A stretch of DNA of 64,000 nt from Acidobacteriota bacterium (lineage in GTDB: Bacteria > Acidobacteriota > Thermoanaerobaculia > UBA5066 > Gp7-AA6), in assembly GCA_027307335.1 (NCBI GenBank), contig DAHUXD010000051.1:56884-120883 (forward strand). The letters are read 5' to 3'. Both the position numbers and the translations under genes were made by a program. This document shows, in pieces, positions 55,280-64,000 of the stretch. The notes under the pieces are model-generated. The model made no database searches, was not told the DNA's origin, and was given only the letters and a program-made list of their open reading frames with translations. The first letter of the stretch is position 1, and every line of letters starts with the position of its first letter.

Positions 55280-57135
55280 ACGCGGAAGGGGGCGGAGGAT
55301 AGCACGGCCGGTCGGAAGGCGGCAACGGCCCGTGGCGCTGTCAGCGAGTAGGCCACGATGGGGCCTCGCGCGTAGATGCGCTCGAAGTGGCTGCGGAAGA
55401 AATCGTCGTCCGGGAGGTGCGTGAACATCGGACTCTCGTTGACGAGGAGGTACGAGACGCCGCGCCGCCGCAGCCATTCGTAGAGCTCCGTGCCGCTTCC
55501 GACGGGGACGTCCGCGTACCGGTTGGGGCCGAACCAATCGCCGAGGTGTCGGCCCTCGCAGTAATACTTCATGGATTCGTCGTGGAGCGCGTAGATCGAG
55601 TACGCGCTGCCGTACCGACGGTTCAGCTCGCGATAGAAGGGGTATGAGGGGAGCTGCTCGAGAAACGCCTCGCGTTGCGGGAGCGAGACGGGCAATGGCG
55701 GAGAGAATCGGAGCCGGCGTCCCTCTTCGAGCAGTGCGCGGCCGGCCAGAACGAGGGCGCCGAGCGAAACGAGCCGGCGCAGCCACGTCCGGGAATCGCC
55801 GCGGGCGTTCTCGGTCAGGGCCGCCAGAACGAGGGCGCCGAGAACGCAGAGGACCGGCACGACGGGCAGCAGGAATCGCGGCTGCTGCGTCGTGAAGAAC
55901 CAGAACACGGCGTACGCGACGGCGACCGCGGCCGGAAATCGACAGAGTCTTCGACGGACCGACACCCCGATCGCCAGGAGAAGCAGCGCGAGTCCCGCTC
56001 CCGCCATGCCGGGCTCCGACGGGGACCGGCCGAGCGCGAACCGGAAGGGCAGCCGCAGGAGAGCGCCGAGGCTCCTTCCGTCTCCGTAACGGTGGAGCGA
56101 CCAGAGCAGGGAGGCGACGTCCTCCCGCGACCAGAAACGGTACCCGAAGAGACTTCCGAAGAACGGCCAGGCGGGATCGCCGGTCCCGGAGAAGATCAGG
56201 GCGTACCACCAGACGCCGGAGGCGGCCGCGAAGAGAAGGACGTCGCGAGCGGCCCGGCCCTTCTTGCCCCGGGGAGCGCGGAGCAGAACGGTCGCGAAAA
56301 CGAGCGCCCCGAAGAACAGCCCCGAGTACTTCGCTCCGGCGGCGAACCCGGCAAAGGCTCCCGCCAGTCGCAGCCAGCGCGACTCGGCCGTTTCGAGCCA
56401 CCGGGCGCACGCATAAAGGGCGAAGAAGGCGAAGGTCGTCAGGCCCATGTCGGCGTAGGCCATCGATGCGAGCGAAAGCACCGCCGGGCTCGACAACCAG
56501 AGCGCCAGGGCCCAGAGGCCCGGGCCCTGTCCGGCCGCCCGGCTCGTCCCCATCACGATTCCGGCGGCGGCGAGTCCGAAGAACAGGGTCTCCACGAGCT
56601 GCGCGGAGACGTCGTCGCACAGCAGCATGGCGCCGGAGAACAGGACCTCGTTGAGAGCCGGAAATACGGGGAAGCGGAGATCGGGAAGTGGCGCGATGCG
56701 TCCGGAGGCGGCGTAGGCCTTCGCCATCGGCAGGTGGTACATCGTCGCGTCGAACGCGGTCGGCGGATAGAGCGCCCGGAACGACACGAGGGAGAGCGCC
56801 GTCAGGGCGAGAGCCAGCGCCGCCGCTCCCGTCGTCCGGAGACGCCACCGGCCGTCCGGACGCTCGACCCGGCGCCGCGAGAAGAGCGCGAGGCCCGCGC
56901 CCGCGGCCACCGTCAGGATCACCGTGATGCGCGTCAGCGCGCCGAACACGCCCGCGAGAAGCCATCCCGTGCCGAGCATTCCGAGGCCGAGACCGGTCGC
57001 GAGGACCGCCCGCTCGCCGGGGGCGACGCGCTCGAAACCTCTCAGAGCCAGGGTCCCGAAGCCGAGCCCCGCCAGGGCAATCAGGGCGACCGTCGCCAGG
57101 CGCGTGAAGACGAACAGGAACGCGGCGCCGGTCAC
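55270..57135 (-). CDS. Polytopic membrane glycosyltransferase-like protein (GT-C/PMT-like)
   Basis: RALYPPTAFDATMYHLPMAKAYAASGRIAPLPDLRFPVFPALNEVLFSGAMLL; multi-TM; GTG start at 57135. Confidence 0.8.
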   Translation of the reverse strand: MTGAAFLFVFTRLATVALIALAGLGFGTLALRGFERVAPGERAVLATGLGLGMLGTGWLLAGVFGALTRITVILTVAAGAGLALFSRRRVERPDGRWRLRTTGAAALALALTALSLVSFRALYPPTAFDATMYHLPMAKAYAASGRIAPLPDLRFPVFPALNEVLFSGAMLLCDDVSAQLVETLFFGLAAAGIVMGTSRAAGQGPGLWALALWLSSPAVLSLASMAYADMGLTTFAFFALYACARWLETAESRWLRLAGAFAGFAAGAKYSGLFFGALVFATVLLRAPRGKKGRAARDVLLFAAASGVWWYALIFSGTGDPAWPFFGSLFGYRFWSREDVASLLWSLHRYGDGRSLGALLRLPFRFALGRSPSEPGMAGAGLALLLLAIGVSVRRRLCRFPAAVAVAYAVFWFFTTQQPRFLLPVVPVLCVLGALVLAALTENARGDSRTWLRRLVSLGALVLAGRALLEEGRRLRFSPPLPVSLPQREAFLEQLPSYPFYRELNRRYGSAYSIYALHDESMKYYCEGRHLGDWFGPNRYADVPVGSGTELYEWLRRRGVSYLLVNESPMFTHLPDDDFFRSHFERIYARGPIVAYSLTAPRAVAAFRPAVLSSAPFRVGL

Positions 57136-58559
57136 GTTCCTCCGCGGCGCCGGCTCGCGAGCGCCTGGACGATCCACGCGGCGATGGAAACGAGGAGCAG
57201 GTCGCAGAGCGCCTGCGCGACGTAGAAGACGCGCGAGAAGTCCGGCGGCGCGTTGGTCAGGACACAGACCGCGAAGGCCGTCGCCGACATCGCGACCGCC
57301 GCGAGAAGCGCTTCCCGGAACAGGCGGCCGCGTGGCGAGGCGCGCCGCCAGGTCGCGAGCGCCGCGCCGGCGGTGGACACGAAGAGAACGGCGAGCGCGG
57401 CGATCGCATTCGCGCCGAAGAGCCGCAGGCGCAGCCGGCTCCAGACGGCGAAGCGCTCGGTCCGCGTCCGCGACGGATGCTCCGGGGAGTGCTCGAGGTT
57501 GCCGTAGCTCGGCCGCAGCGTCCAGGTCTTCGGCGCGATGCGCGCGACGCGCTCGGCGAGCTGTCGCGGTTGCGCGAGGTAGAAGACCGCGATCTTCCGG
57601 TAGCCGACGGCGTGCAGGAGGCGGGAGCGGAACTCCGCATCGAGGAGCGGCGTGTCGGGCCGGAACGCCTCGGTCCCCGAATATCGAACCCACCCCGGAT
57701 CGAGACCGAGCGCGGCGGCGTCCGCCGCCGGGTCGGGCGAATGGGGCAGGATCTCGTAGAAGATGACCTGGTAGATCGCCGCGGCCTTCAGCTCGTTCGG
57801 CGTGCGACGGCCGTACCAGACGGAGAACGCGCAGAGCGCGAGCGCCAGCCAGGCCGCCGGGCGCCGGAGGGGTCCGCGCAGCGGCACGCGGGCGAGACCC
57901 ACGCCGAGCATTGCGAGCACCGGTCCCTGGATCGCCTCCTGCGGCTTCGAGGCGACGAACGCCGCGGCCAGGGCGAAGTAGAGGAGGAGCCACGCGCCCG
58001 CGAGGCCGCCGGCCCGGATCGCCCGTGCCGCGACCGCCGCGGTGAGCAGCAGGAAGAGGAGCGACGCGGTCTGGCCGTAGAAGGAGTTGAACGGAGCCGC
58101 GTAGCCGACGTCGGTGAAGAAGAAGACGCCGAGGACCGCGGCCGTGACCTGCGCCGGGATCGTCAGCCCGCGGCAGGCGCGGAGCAGCGCCGCCAGCGCG
58201 AGGACGAGGAGCGCGGCGTGCAGGCCGCCGAGGACCCGCAGGTCGAACTCTCCGCCGGCGCGCGCCCCCGACATCCAGCGCGCCGCGAGCGCGAGGGCGG
58301 TCTCCGAGGAGACGTGGCCGCTGTCCACCGCGCCGATCGGCAGCACGCGGTAGCGGGTGCGGAGGAACGCGAAGTAGCGCTCGCCGAATTCGTCGGTCGA
58401 GTGCTCGAATCCCGCGTTGTGCATGACGCGCTGGTAGTCCCCGTTGTCGGCGAGGCCGATGACCGGCGGCACGAGGAGCTGCAGCGAAAGGACGACGAAC
58501 GCGGCCGCCGCGGCGAGGCCGGTGATCCACCGGTTGGCGGTCTCGGCCGTCGTCGGCAT
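57132..58559 (-). CDS. Polytopic membrane protein, glycan biosynthesis hexose transferase-like
   Basis: VIGLADNGDYQRVMHNAGFEH...YAAPFNSFYGQTASLLFLLLT; GTGA overlap with the downstream gene. Confidence 0.75.
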   Translation of the reverse strand: MPTTAETANRWITGLAAAAAFVVLSLQLLVPPVIGLADNGDYQRVMHNAGFEHSTDEFGERYFAFLRTRYRVLPIGAVDSGHVSSETALALAARWMSGARAGGEFDLRVLGGLHAALLVLALAALLRACRGLTIPAQVTAAVLGVFFFTDVGYAAPFNSFYGQTASLLFLLLTAAVAARAIRAGGLAGAWLLLYFALAAAFVASKPQEAIQGPVLAMLGVGLARVPLRGPLRRPAAWLALALCAFSVWYGRRTPNELKAAAIYQVIFYEILPHSPDPAADAAALGLDPGWVRYSGTEAFRPDTPLLDAEFRSRLLHAVGYRKIAVFYLAQPRQLAERVARIAPKTWTLRPSYGNLEHSPEHPSRTRTERFAVWSRLRLRLFGANAIAALAVLFVSTAGAALATWRRASPRGRLFREALLAAVAMSATAFAVCVLTNAPPDFSRVFYVAQALCDLLLVSIAAWIVQALASRRRGGT

Positions 58560-58599
58560 CGCGGCGCAGCTTAATGCCAACCGGGCTAGGATTCGCCGC

Positions 58600-59793
58600 G
58601 TGGAACACGGGTTCGACGTCGGGACGTTGTTTCTCGCGTTCGCGAGCGCGCTCGTGGGCGCCAAGCTCTTCGGCGAGCTCGCGGAAAGGGTGGGTCAGCC
58701 GGCCGTCCTCGGCGAGCTCGCCGTCGGGGTGATCCTCGGCCCTTCGGTCCTCGGGCTCGTGCCGATCTCCGACGCCGTGCTCGAGCTCGCCGAGATCGGC
58801 GTGGTGCTGCTTCTCTTCGAGGTGGGCCTCGAGACGGACCTCGCGGAGCTCGGCCGCGTCGGCGCGCCGGCGCTCGCCGTGGCGCTCGCCGGCATGCTGC
58901 TGCCGTTCGCCGGCGGGTACGCGACGGCCCGAGCGTTCGGACAGACGCCGCTGACCGCGACGTTCGTCGGCGCCGCCCTGACCGCGACCTCGATCGGCAT
59001 CACGGCGCGGGTCCTCTCGGAGCTGAAGGTGCTCGCGACCCGCGAGGGCCAGATCATCCTCGGCGCGGCCGTCGTGGACGACGTGCTGGGGCTCGTGGTT
59101 CTCGCCGTCGTCTCGAAGGTCGCCGGCGGCGGGACGCTCGGCCTGGCCACGGTCGGGAAGTCCACGGGTCTCGCGATCGGCTTCCTGGTGGCGGCCATCG
59201 TCCTCGGCATCCCGCTCGGCCGCCGTCTGATTCGCGTCGTCGAGATGGCGCGCGTGCGCGGCGTGCTGGGGGCGATGTCGTTCGCGTTCGCGCTCCTGAT
59301 CGCGTGGCTCGCGAAGGCGGCGGAGTCGGCGCCGATCGTCGGCGCCTTCGCGGCCGGGGCGGCGCTCGCGCGGACCAACCGCCGCCACGACATCGACTCG
59401 GCGATCAAGCCGGTCGTGGACGTCTTCGCGCCGGTCTTCTTCGTCTACGTCGGCGCGGAGGTGGACGTGCGGCTGCTCAATCCGGCCGTCGCGGCGAACC
59501 GGCCCGCCCTCCTGCTCGGCCTGCTGCTCGCCGCGATCGGCTTCGCCGGCAAGTTCGCGGCCGGTTTCTGCGCGTGGGGACCGGTGCGGCGCGCCTTCAT
59601 CGGCGCCGGGATGGTGCCGCGCGGCGAGGTGGGGCTGATCTTCGCGTCGGTCGGCCTGGCGACGAGCGCGCTCGACGAGCCGGCGTTCGTCTCGGTCCTC
59701 GTTGCCGTATTCCTGACGACCTTCGTCGCGCCGCCGCTGCTGAAGGTGCTCCGGCCGCGGACTCGTGGAGCGGCCCTCGACGCGCCGGCGTGA
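58600..59793 (+). CDS. Cation:proton antiporter (CPA2/KefB-like)
   Basis: FGELAERVGQPAVLGELAVGVILGPSVLGLVP; LLLFEVGLETDLAEL; GAALTATSIGITARVL. Confidence 0.93.
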   Translation: MEHGFDVGTLFLAFASALVGAKLFGELAERVGQPAVLGELAVGVILGPSVLGLVPISDAVLELAEIGVVLLLFEVGLETDLAELGRVGAPALAVALAGMLLPFAGGYATARAFGQTPLTATFVGAALTATSIGITARVLSELKVLATREGQIILGAAVVDDVLGLVVLAVVSKVAGGGTLGLATVGKSTGLAIGFLVAAIVLGIPLGRRLIRVVEMARVRGVLGAMSFAFALLIAWLAKAAESAPIVGAFAAGAALARTNRRHDIDSAIKPVVDVFAPVFFVYVGAEVDVRLLNPAVAANRPALLLGLLLAAIGFAGKFAAGFCAWGPVRRAFIGAGMVPRGEVGLIFASVGLATSALDEPAFVSVLVAVFLTTFVAPPLLKVLRPRTRGAALDAPA

Positions 59794-59822
59794 GGGGGGG
59801 CGCCCGCCCGGACGTGGCGCCC

Positions 59823-61028
59823 TCAGATTCGGCGGCGCAGGTCCGCGAGCGTCGCGTGCAGGAGTCCCCGCCGTTCGGCCTCGAGCCGGTAGAAGATCGG
59901 CTCGAGGACCATCGCGATGCGGTCCTGGCGATGCGGGCTGATGCGATAGAGGTCGGGCGTCAGCGCCTCGATCACGCGGAGCACGCTGATCTGGGCGCTC
60001 GGCGCGGAGCGCCGGAAGCCGCTCGTCGCGTCGCCCTCGACGAGACCCGCGCGCTGCAGCTCCTCGAGGATCGCGATGGTCTCGGCCGGTGGCGCCTCGG
60101 GATCGGGCTGGATCTCGGCGACCGGCGTCGCCTCGGAGCTCGACATGCGCAGCAGCATGCGGATGGCGCGCTCCGCCCGCCCCTGGCCGGCCTCGTCGCT
60201 CCCCGCGCGCACGACGTGCGTCTGCAGGACGTGCGTCAGCTCGACCCCCGCCAGGATCAGCGCCCACGCGAGGAAGAGCGACAGGATCGCGAGGAACACG
60301 AACCCGATCGTCCCGGTGATGAGGTTCATCCGCAGCATGGCCGCCACGTAGAGGTTGAATGCGACGCGCAGCAGCTCGAGCGTGAGGGCCACCGCGGCGC
60401 CGGAGGTCGCGGCGGCGCTCGTCCGCACCCGGGCGTTCGGCAGGTACTTGAACAGCAGCGTCAACAGGAGCGCCTTGAGCAGGAAGGACGACGCTCCGAT
60501 CGCGGCGGCCTCGGCCGCGGAGTCGATCGTGTAGTGGCGGCTCATGGTGCGCGTGACGAGGCCGATGCCGCCGAGCACGAGGCCGAGGGCGAGGAGCGCG
60601 AAGGAATAGATCGCGACGCGCCGCACGCTCATGCGCCGCCGGGGCGCGCCCCAGACCGCATTGAACACGCCCTCGACGACGAAGATCAGGCGGACCGACG
60701 CGACGAGCGCGACGGCGAGGCCGATGCCCGAGATCGCGGTGGCTTGCGCGATGAAGTCGCGCAGGCTCTGCGTGAGGTGCACGGTCTGGTAGGGGAGCAG
60801 GGCGTTGACGACCGCGATGATCTGGTCGTCGTTCTCGCGAAAGAAGGTGGCGAGGAAGATCGAGAACGCCGCGAGCAGCGGCACCGCCGTCAGCAGCGTC
60901 GTGAAGGAGAGCGATCCCGCGAGGTCGAAGCCGCGGTCCGCCCGGAAACCGCGATACGTGTCGGCGATGACCTCGAAGAGGGACCAGCCGGTCCAATCGC
61001 GGCGCGAGATTTCGGTCGATTTCTTCAA
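59823..61028 (-). CDS. YihY/BrkB family membrane protein
   Basis: FDLAGSLSFTTLLTAVPLLAAFSIFLATF; LYKYLPN-type motif LFKYLPNARVR; WALILAGVELTHVL; putative TTG start. Confidence 0.9.
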   Translation of the reverse strand: MKKSTEISRRDWTGWSLFEVIADTYRGFRADRGFDLAGSLSFTTLLTAVPLLAAFSIFLATFFRENDDQIIAVVNALLPYQTVHLTQSLRDFIAQATAISGIGLAVALVASVRLIFVVEGVFNAVWGAPRRRMSVRRVAIYSFALLALGLVLGGIGLVTRTMSRHYTIDSAAEAAAIGASSFLLKALLLTLLFKYLPNARVRTSAAATSGAAVALTLELLRVAFNLYVAAMLRMNLITGTIGFVFLAILSLFLAWALILAGVELTHVLQTHVVRAGSDEAGQGRAERAIRMLLRMSSSEATPVAEIQPDPEAPPAETIAILEELQRAGLVEGDATSGFRRSAPSAQISVLRVIEALTPDLYRISPHRQDRIAMVLEPIFYRLEAERRGLLHATLADLRRRI

Positions 61029-61100
61029 ATCTGCGTTCCGGCCGCCGGATCCCGAGCCTCCAAGGGTATATGATCCCGCTTCTCTGGAGCGGAGGTGAAC

Positions 61101-61388
61101 ATGGCCAAGGAGACTCCTTTCGACCGCGCGCGGGACTTCGTCGAGGAGAAGATCGACCGCACCAAGGAAGTGCTGGGCGACTCGTACGGGAAGGCGCGCG
61201 AGCAGTTCGACGACGTGAGCGAGGACGTCCGCAAGTCCGTCAAGGACACGGCGAAGAACATCCAGAAGGACTACGGTCACATCTGGGACGACGTCCGCGA
61301 GTACGTGCGGGAGAACCCGGGCACGGCCCTGGCGCTCTCCGCGGCCGCGGGCCTGGTCCTCGGCTTCCTCATCCGCGGCGACGACTAG
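61101..61388 (+). CDS. ElaB/YqjD/DUF883-like ribosome/membrane-associated small protein
   Basis: Amphipathic helix plus VRENPGTALALSAAAGLVLGFLIRGDD. Confidence 0.8.
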   Translation: MAKETPFDRARDFVEEKIDRTKEVLGDSYGKAREQFDDVSEDVRKSVKDTAKNIQKDYGHIWDDVREYVRENPGTALALSAAAGLVLGFLIRGDD

Positions 61389-61494
61389 GAGGATCGGACT
61401 CCTGGCGGGCCGCCTCGCGGCCCGACGGACGTCAGAGGGAACGTCGGCGGGCGGAGCGTCTCCCTCGATCGGCCCGACGGACTAGAATTCCCCC

Positions 61495-62574
61495 ATGGCC
61501 ACCGCCACCGCGCACCCCGCTCTGTCCACCTTCGCGTCGAGCGCCGGCTGCGCGTGCAAGATCGGACAGTTCGACCTCTCGGCGCTGCTGTCGAAGATCC
61601 CGTCCCCGAGCGATCCGAACCTGCTGGTCGGCAACGCCGAGTCCGACGACGCCGCCGTCTACCGGCTCCCCGGCGGCCAGACGATCGTGCAGACCATCGA
61701 CTTCTTCACGCCGGTCGTGGACGACCCGCGCATTTTCGGCCGCATCGCCGCCACGAACGCGCTCTCCGACGTGTACGCGATGCGGGCGCGCCCCGTCCTC
61801 GCGCTCGCCGTCGTCGCCTTCCCGATGAAGGTGCTGCCCGGCGAGATGCTCGAGGAGATCCTGCGCGGCGGCGCCGAGAAGGTGGCCGAGGCCGGCGCGG
61901 TCATCGCCGGCGGCCACTCGATCGACCACGACATTCCCCTGTACGGGCTGTCCGTCACGGGCGTCGTGGACGAGGCGCGCGTGACGCGCAACGGCGGCGC
62001 CCGGCCGGGCGACGCGCTCGTCCTGACGAAGCCGCTCGGAATGGGGATCACCGTCCGCGCGGGGCGCATCGACTCGGCCGCCCCCGACGCGCCGCGGAAG
62101 ATCTCCGACGACGCGCTCGACGAGGCGATCGCGGTGATGTGCACGTTGAACCGCGCTCCGGTCGAGGCGATGGAGGGCTTCGACGTCCACGCCGTGACCG
62201 ACGTGACGGGATTCGGTCTCCTCGGCCACGCGCACGGGATGATGGCCGCCTCGGGCACCACGGCCGAGTTCTCGATGGCGCGGATTCCGTTCCTCTCGCA
62301 GGCGCGGCGGCTCGCCGCCGGGGGCGTCGCCCCGGGCGGCTCGAAGGGGAACGCCCGCAACCTGCGCGCGCGCACCGAGGTCGGCGCCGGCGTCACCGAC
62401 GAGGACTTCCTGCTCGTCTGCGACGCCCAGACCTCGGGCGGCCTGCTGGTGGCGCTGCCGGAAGGCGAGGCGGAGCGCTTTGCCGCCCGCTGCGTCGCCC
62501 TGGGCGCGCCGGCCGGCGCCGTGGTGGGCCGCGTGCGGGAACGCGGCGCGGCGCCGCTCGCGCTCGTGCGGTAA
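61495..62574 (+). CDS. selD: Selenide, water dikinase (selenophosphate synthetase), Cys form
   Basis: SSAGCACKIGQFDLSALL; GQTIVQTIDFFTPVVDDPRIFGRIAATNALSDVYAMRARP; DVTGFGLLGHAHGM; DAQTSGGLLVALP. Confidence 0.97.
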   Translation: MATATAHPALSTFASSAGCACKIGQFDLSALLSKIPSPSDPNLLVGNAESDDAAVYRLPGGQTIVQTIDFFTPVVDDPRIFGRIAATNALSDVYAMRARPVLALAVVAFPMKVLPGEMLEEILRGGAEKVAEAGAVIAGGHSIDHDIPLYGLSVTGVVDEARVTRNGGARPGDALVLTKPLGMGITVRAGRIDSAAPDAPRKISDDALDEAIAVMCTLNRAPVEAMEGFDVHAVTDVTGFGLLGHAHGMMAASGTTAEFSMARIPFLSQARRLAAGGVAPGGSKGNARNLRARTEVGAGVTDEDFLLVCDAQTSGGLLVALPEGEAERFAARCVALGAPAGAVVGRVRERGAAPLALVR

Positions 62575-62594
62575 GAGGGAGAACGGAGGGGCCG

Positions 62595-62870
62595 ATGGCG
62601 AACGACGACACCGAGAAGAATTCCGAGGACTGGGTCGAGGTCGCCGCGGCCGGCGAGGACGAGGAGGCCGAGATCATCGCCGGGCTCCTCGAGTCCGAGG
62701 ACATTCCCTGCGAGATCGAAGGGCCCCCTTCGCCCTGGCCCGAGGACCTCGGCGCCCTCGGCGTGTCGCGCGTCATGGTCCCGCCGGATCGGGCCGACGA
62801 GGCGCGCGCGCTCATCGCCGAGCGCAAGAAGGACGCGGAGCGGAATCTCTCCGAAAACCTGCCGGAATGA
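62595..62870 (+). CDS. DUF2007-like small protein
   Basis: EAEIIAGLLESEDIPCEIEGPPSPWPEDLGALGVSRVMVPPDRADEARALIAE. Confidence 0.75.
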   Translation: MANDDTEKNSEDWVEVAAAGEDEEAEIIAGLLESEDIPCEIEGPPSPWPEDLGALGVSRVMVPPDRADEARALIAERKKDAERNLSENLPE

Positions 62871-64000
62871 GTCTGCTGCCCGCGGGCTCCCGCCTCGGGC
62901 GCTTCCAGATCGCCTCCGTTCTCGGTCAGGGAGCGATGGGCGTCGTGTATCTCGCGAACGATCCCGAGATCGGCCGGACCGTCGCGATCAAGACCATCCG
63001 CCCGGAGAGCGTCGGCGGCGAGACGGAGCAGGAGATCGAGGCCCGGTTCCTCCGCGAGGCCAAGCTCGCGGGACGGCTGCAGCACCCGAGCATCGTGACG
63101 ATCTACGACGTCGCGCGCGAGGGCGGCGTCTGCTTCATCGCGATGGAGCACGTCGACGGGAAGCCGCTGACGCGCTACATCGGCGCCGCCGACGCGCTGC
63201 CCCTCGCCGCGAAGATCGGTATCGTCCGCCAGGTCGCCGAGGCGCTCGGCCACGCGCACGAGCGCGGCGTGCTCCACCGCGACGTGAAGCCCGGCAACAT
63301 CCTCGTCGGGCGCGACGGCCGCGTGAAGGTGACCGACTTCGGCATCGGTAAGTTCACGGAGGCCTCGACATCGAATCTCACGCGCGCCGGTCACATGATC
63401 GGGAGCCCCGCGTACATGTCTCCAGAGCAGGTCAAGGGCGAGAAGCTCGACGGGCGTTCGGATCTCTTCTCGCTCGGCGTCGTCCTCTACGAGCTCCTGA
63501 CGGGCGCGCGGCCGTTCCCCGGCGAGTCCATCACGACGCTCGTCTACCAGATCCTCCACACCGAGCCGCGCGACCCGCTCGAGTGGAACGCCTCGCTTCC
63601 CGTGGCGACGCGCGCCGTCATCGCCCGGCTGCTCGCGAAGTCGCCCGACCGCCGCCCCGCGGACGCGCGCGAGTTCCTGAGCGAGCTCGCGAAGATCGAG
63701 AAGATCCAGCGCGAGTCCGAGATGACGCGGCGCGCGCTCGCCGAGCCGCTCGCCGCCGCCGCCACCGTGCGGGAGCGCGGGACGCCGCCGCCCGCCGGCG
63801 CCGGAGCCCCGCCTTCGCCGGCCGCGCCTCCGCCCCCGAGGCGGAGCGGAGTGCCCGTCATCGTCGCGCTGCTGGCGGTGCTCGCGGGAGTCGCGATCTG
63901 GATCGCGCGGCAGAAACGCGAAGGGCCGGCGATCGCCGCGGTCCCGCCGCCGGCGATCCGGCCGACCGAGGCGCCCCTGCCGGCCGCCGCGCCGTCGCCC
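62867..64000 (+). CDS. Serine/threonine protein kinase, C-terminus beyond window end
   Basis: Absent from the ORF track because there is no stop before 64000. Frame 62867 gives LGRFQIASVLGQGAMGVVYLANDPEIGRTVAIKTIRPE, HRDVKPGNILV, DFGIGKF, GSPAYMSPEQ, then a Pro-rich linker and a TM. Confidence 0.95.
   Translation, partial: MSLLPAGSRLGRFQIASVLGQGAMGVVYLANDPEIGRTVAIKTIRPESVGGETEQEIEARFLREAKLAGRLQHPSIVTIYDVAREGGVCFIAMEHVDGKPLTRYIGAADALPLAAKIGIVRQVAEALGHAHERGVLHRDVKPGNILVGRDGRVKVTDFGIGKFTEASTSNLTRAGHMIGSPAYMSPEQVKGEKLDGRSDLFSLGVVLYELLTGARPFPGESITTLVYQILHTEPRDPLEWNASLPVATRAVIARLLAKSPDRRPADAREFLSELAKIEKIQRESEMTRRALAEPLAAAATVRERGTPPPAGAGAPPSPAAPPPPRRSGVPVIVALLAVLAGVAIWIARQKREGPAIAAVPPPAIRPTEAPLPAAAPSP

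Noticed and set aside
53843-56965. 1040-aa minus-strand ORF
   Set aside because: Arg/His-rich shadow of the MFS gene, tRNA and membrane GT gene; no domain recognised.
55270-60996. 1908-aa minus-strand ORF as a single giant protein
   Set aside because: Only the C-terminal ~621 aa (from GTG 57135) looks like a protein. The rest is a shadow frame of the WsfD-like, antiporter and YihY genes.

Overview
High-GC bacterial chromosomal window. Lineage cannot be fixed from sequence alone; the gene content looks Acidobacteriota-like (inference). No CRISPR array, transposase, integrase, phage gene or rRNA was seen. There is one tRNA-Ala(CGC). Main blocks: (1) stress/efflux region with DUF1269-like and HdeD-like genes, a decayed M48 peptidase, an AI-2E permease and an RND tripartite pump (0-9.2 kb). 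(2) A mostly minus-strand block (~9.3-42.5 kb) of signal-peptide-bearing proteins: three DUF3604/PHP-like proteins (two with long C-terminal extensions), a parvulin-type PPIase, three HupE/UreJ-like membrane proteins, a DUF1254/DUF1214 protein, a CSPTR arylsulfatase, DUF2092, duplicated DUF4136 lipoproteins and two large WF/GPW- and YTGN-repeat paralogs. (3) A plus-strand operon (42.5-51.8 kb) that reads as trans-4-hydroxyproline catabolism, preceded by a DUF885 protein and a thioredoxin-TPR protein. (4) Housekeeping genes, membrane glycosyltransferase-like genes, selD and a Ser/Thr kinase to the window end. The strongest discovery candidate is an unannotated selenoprotein: the ORF track splits one thioredoxin-like gene at 42696-42698 because a UGA sits at the first Cys position of the active-site motif (WAPW-U-HTC). 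A SECIS-like hairpin follows immediately and selD is in the same window.
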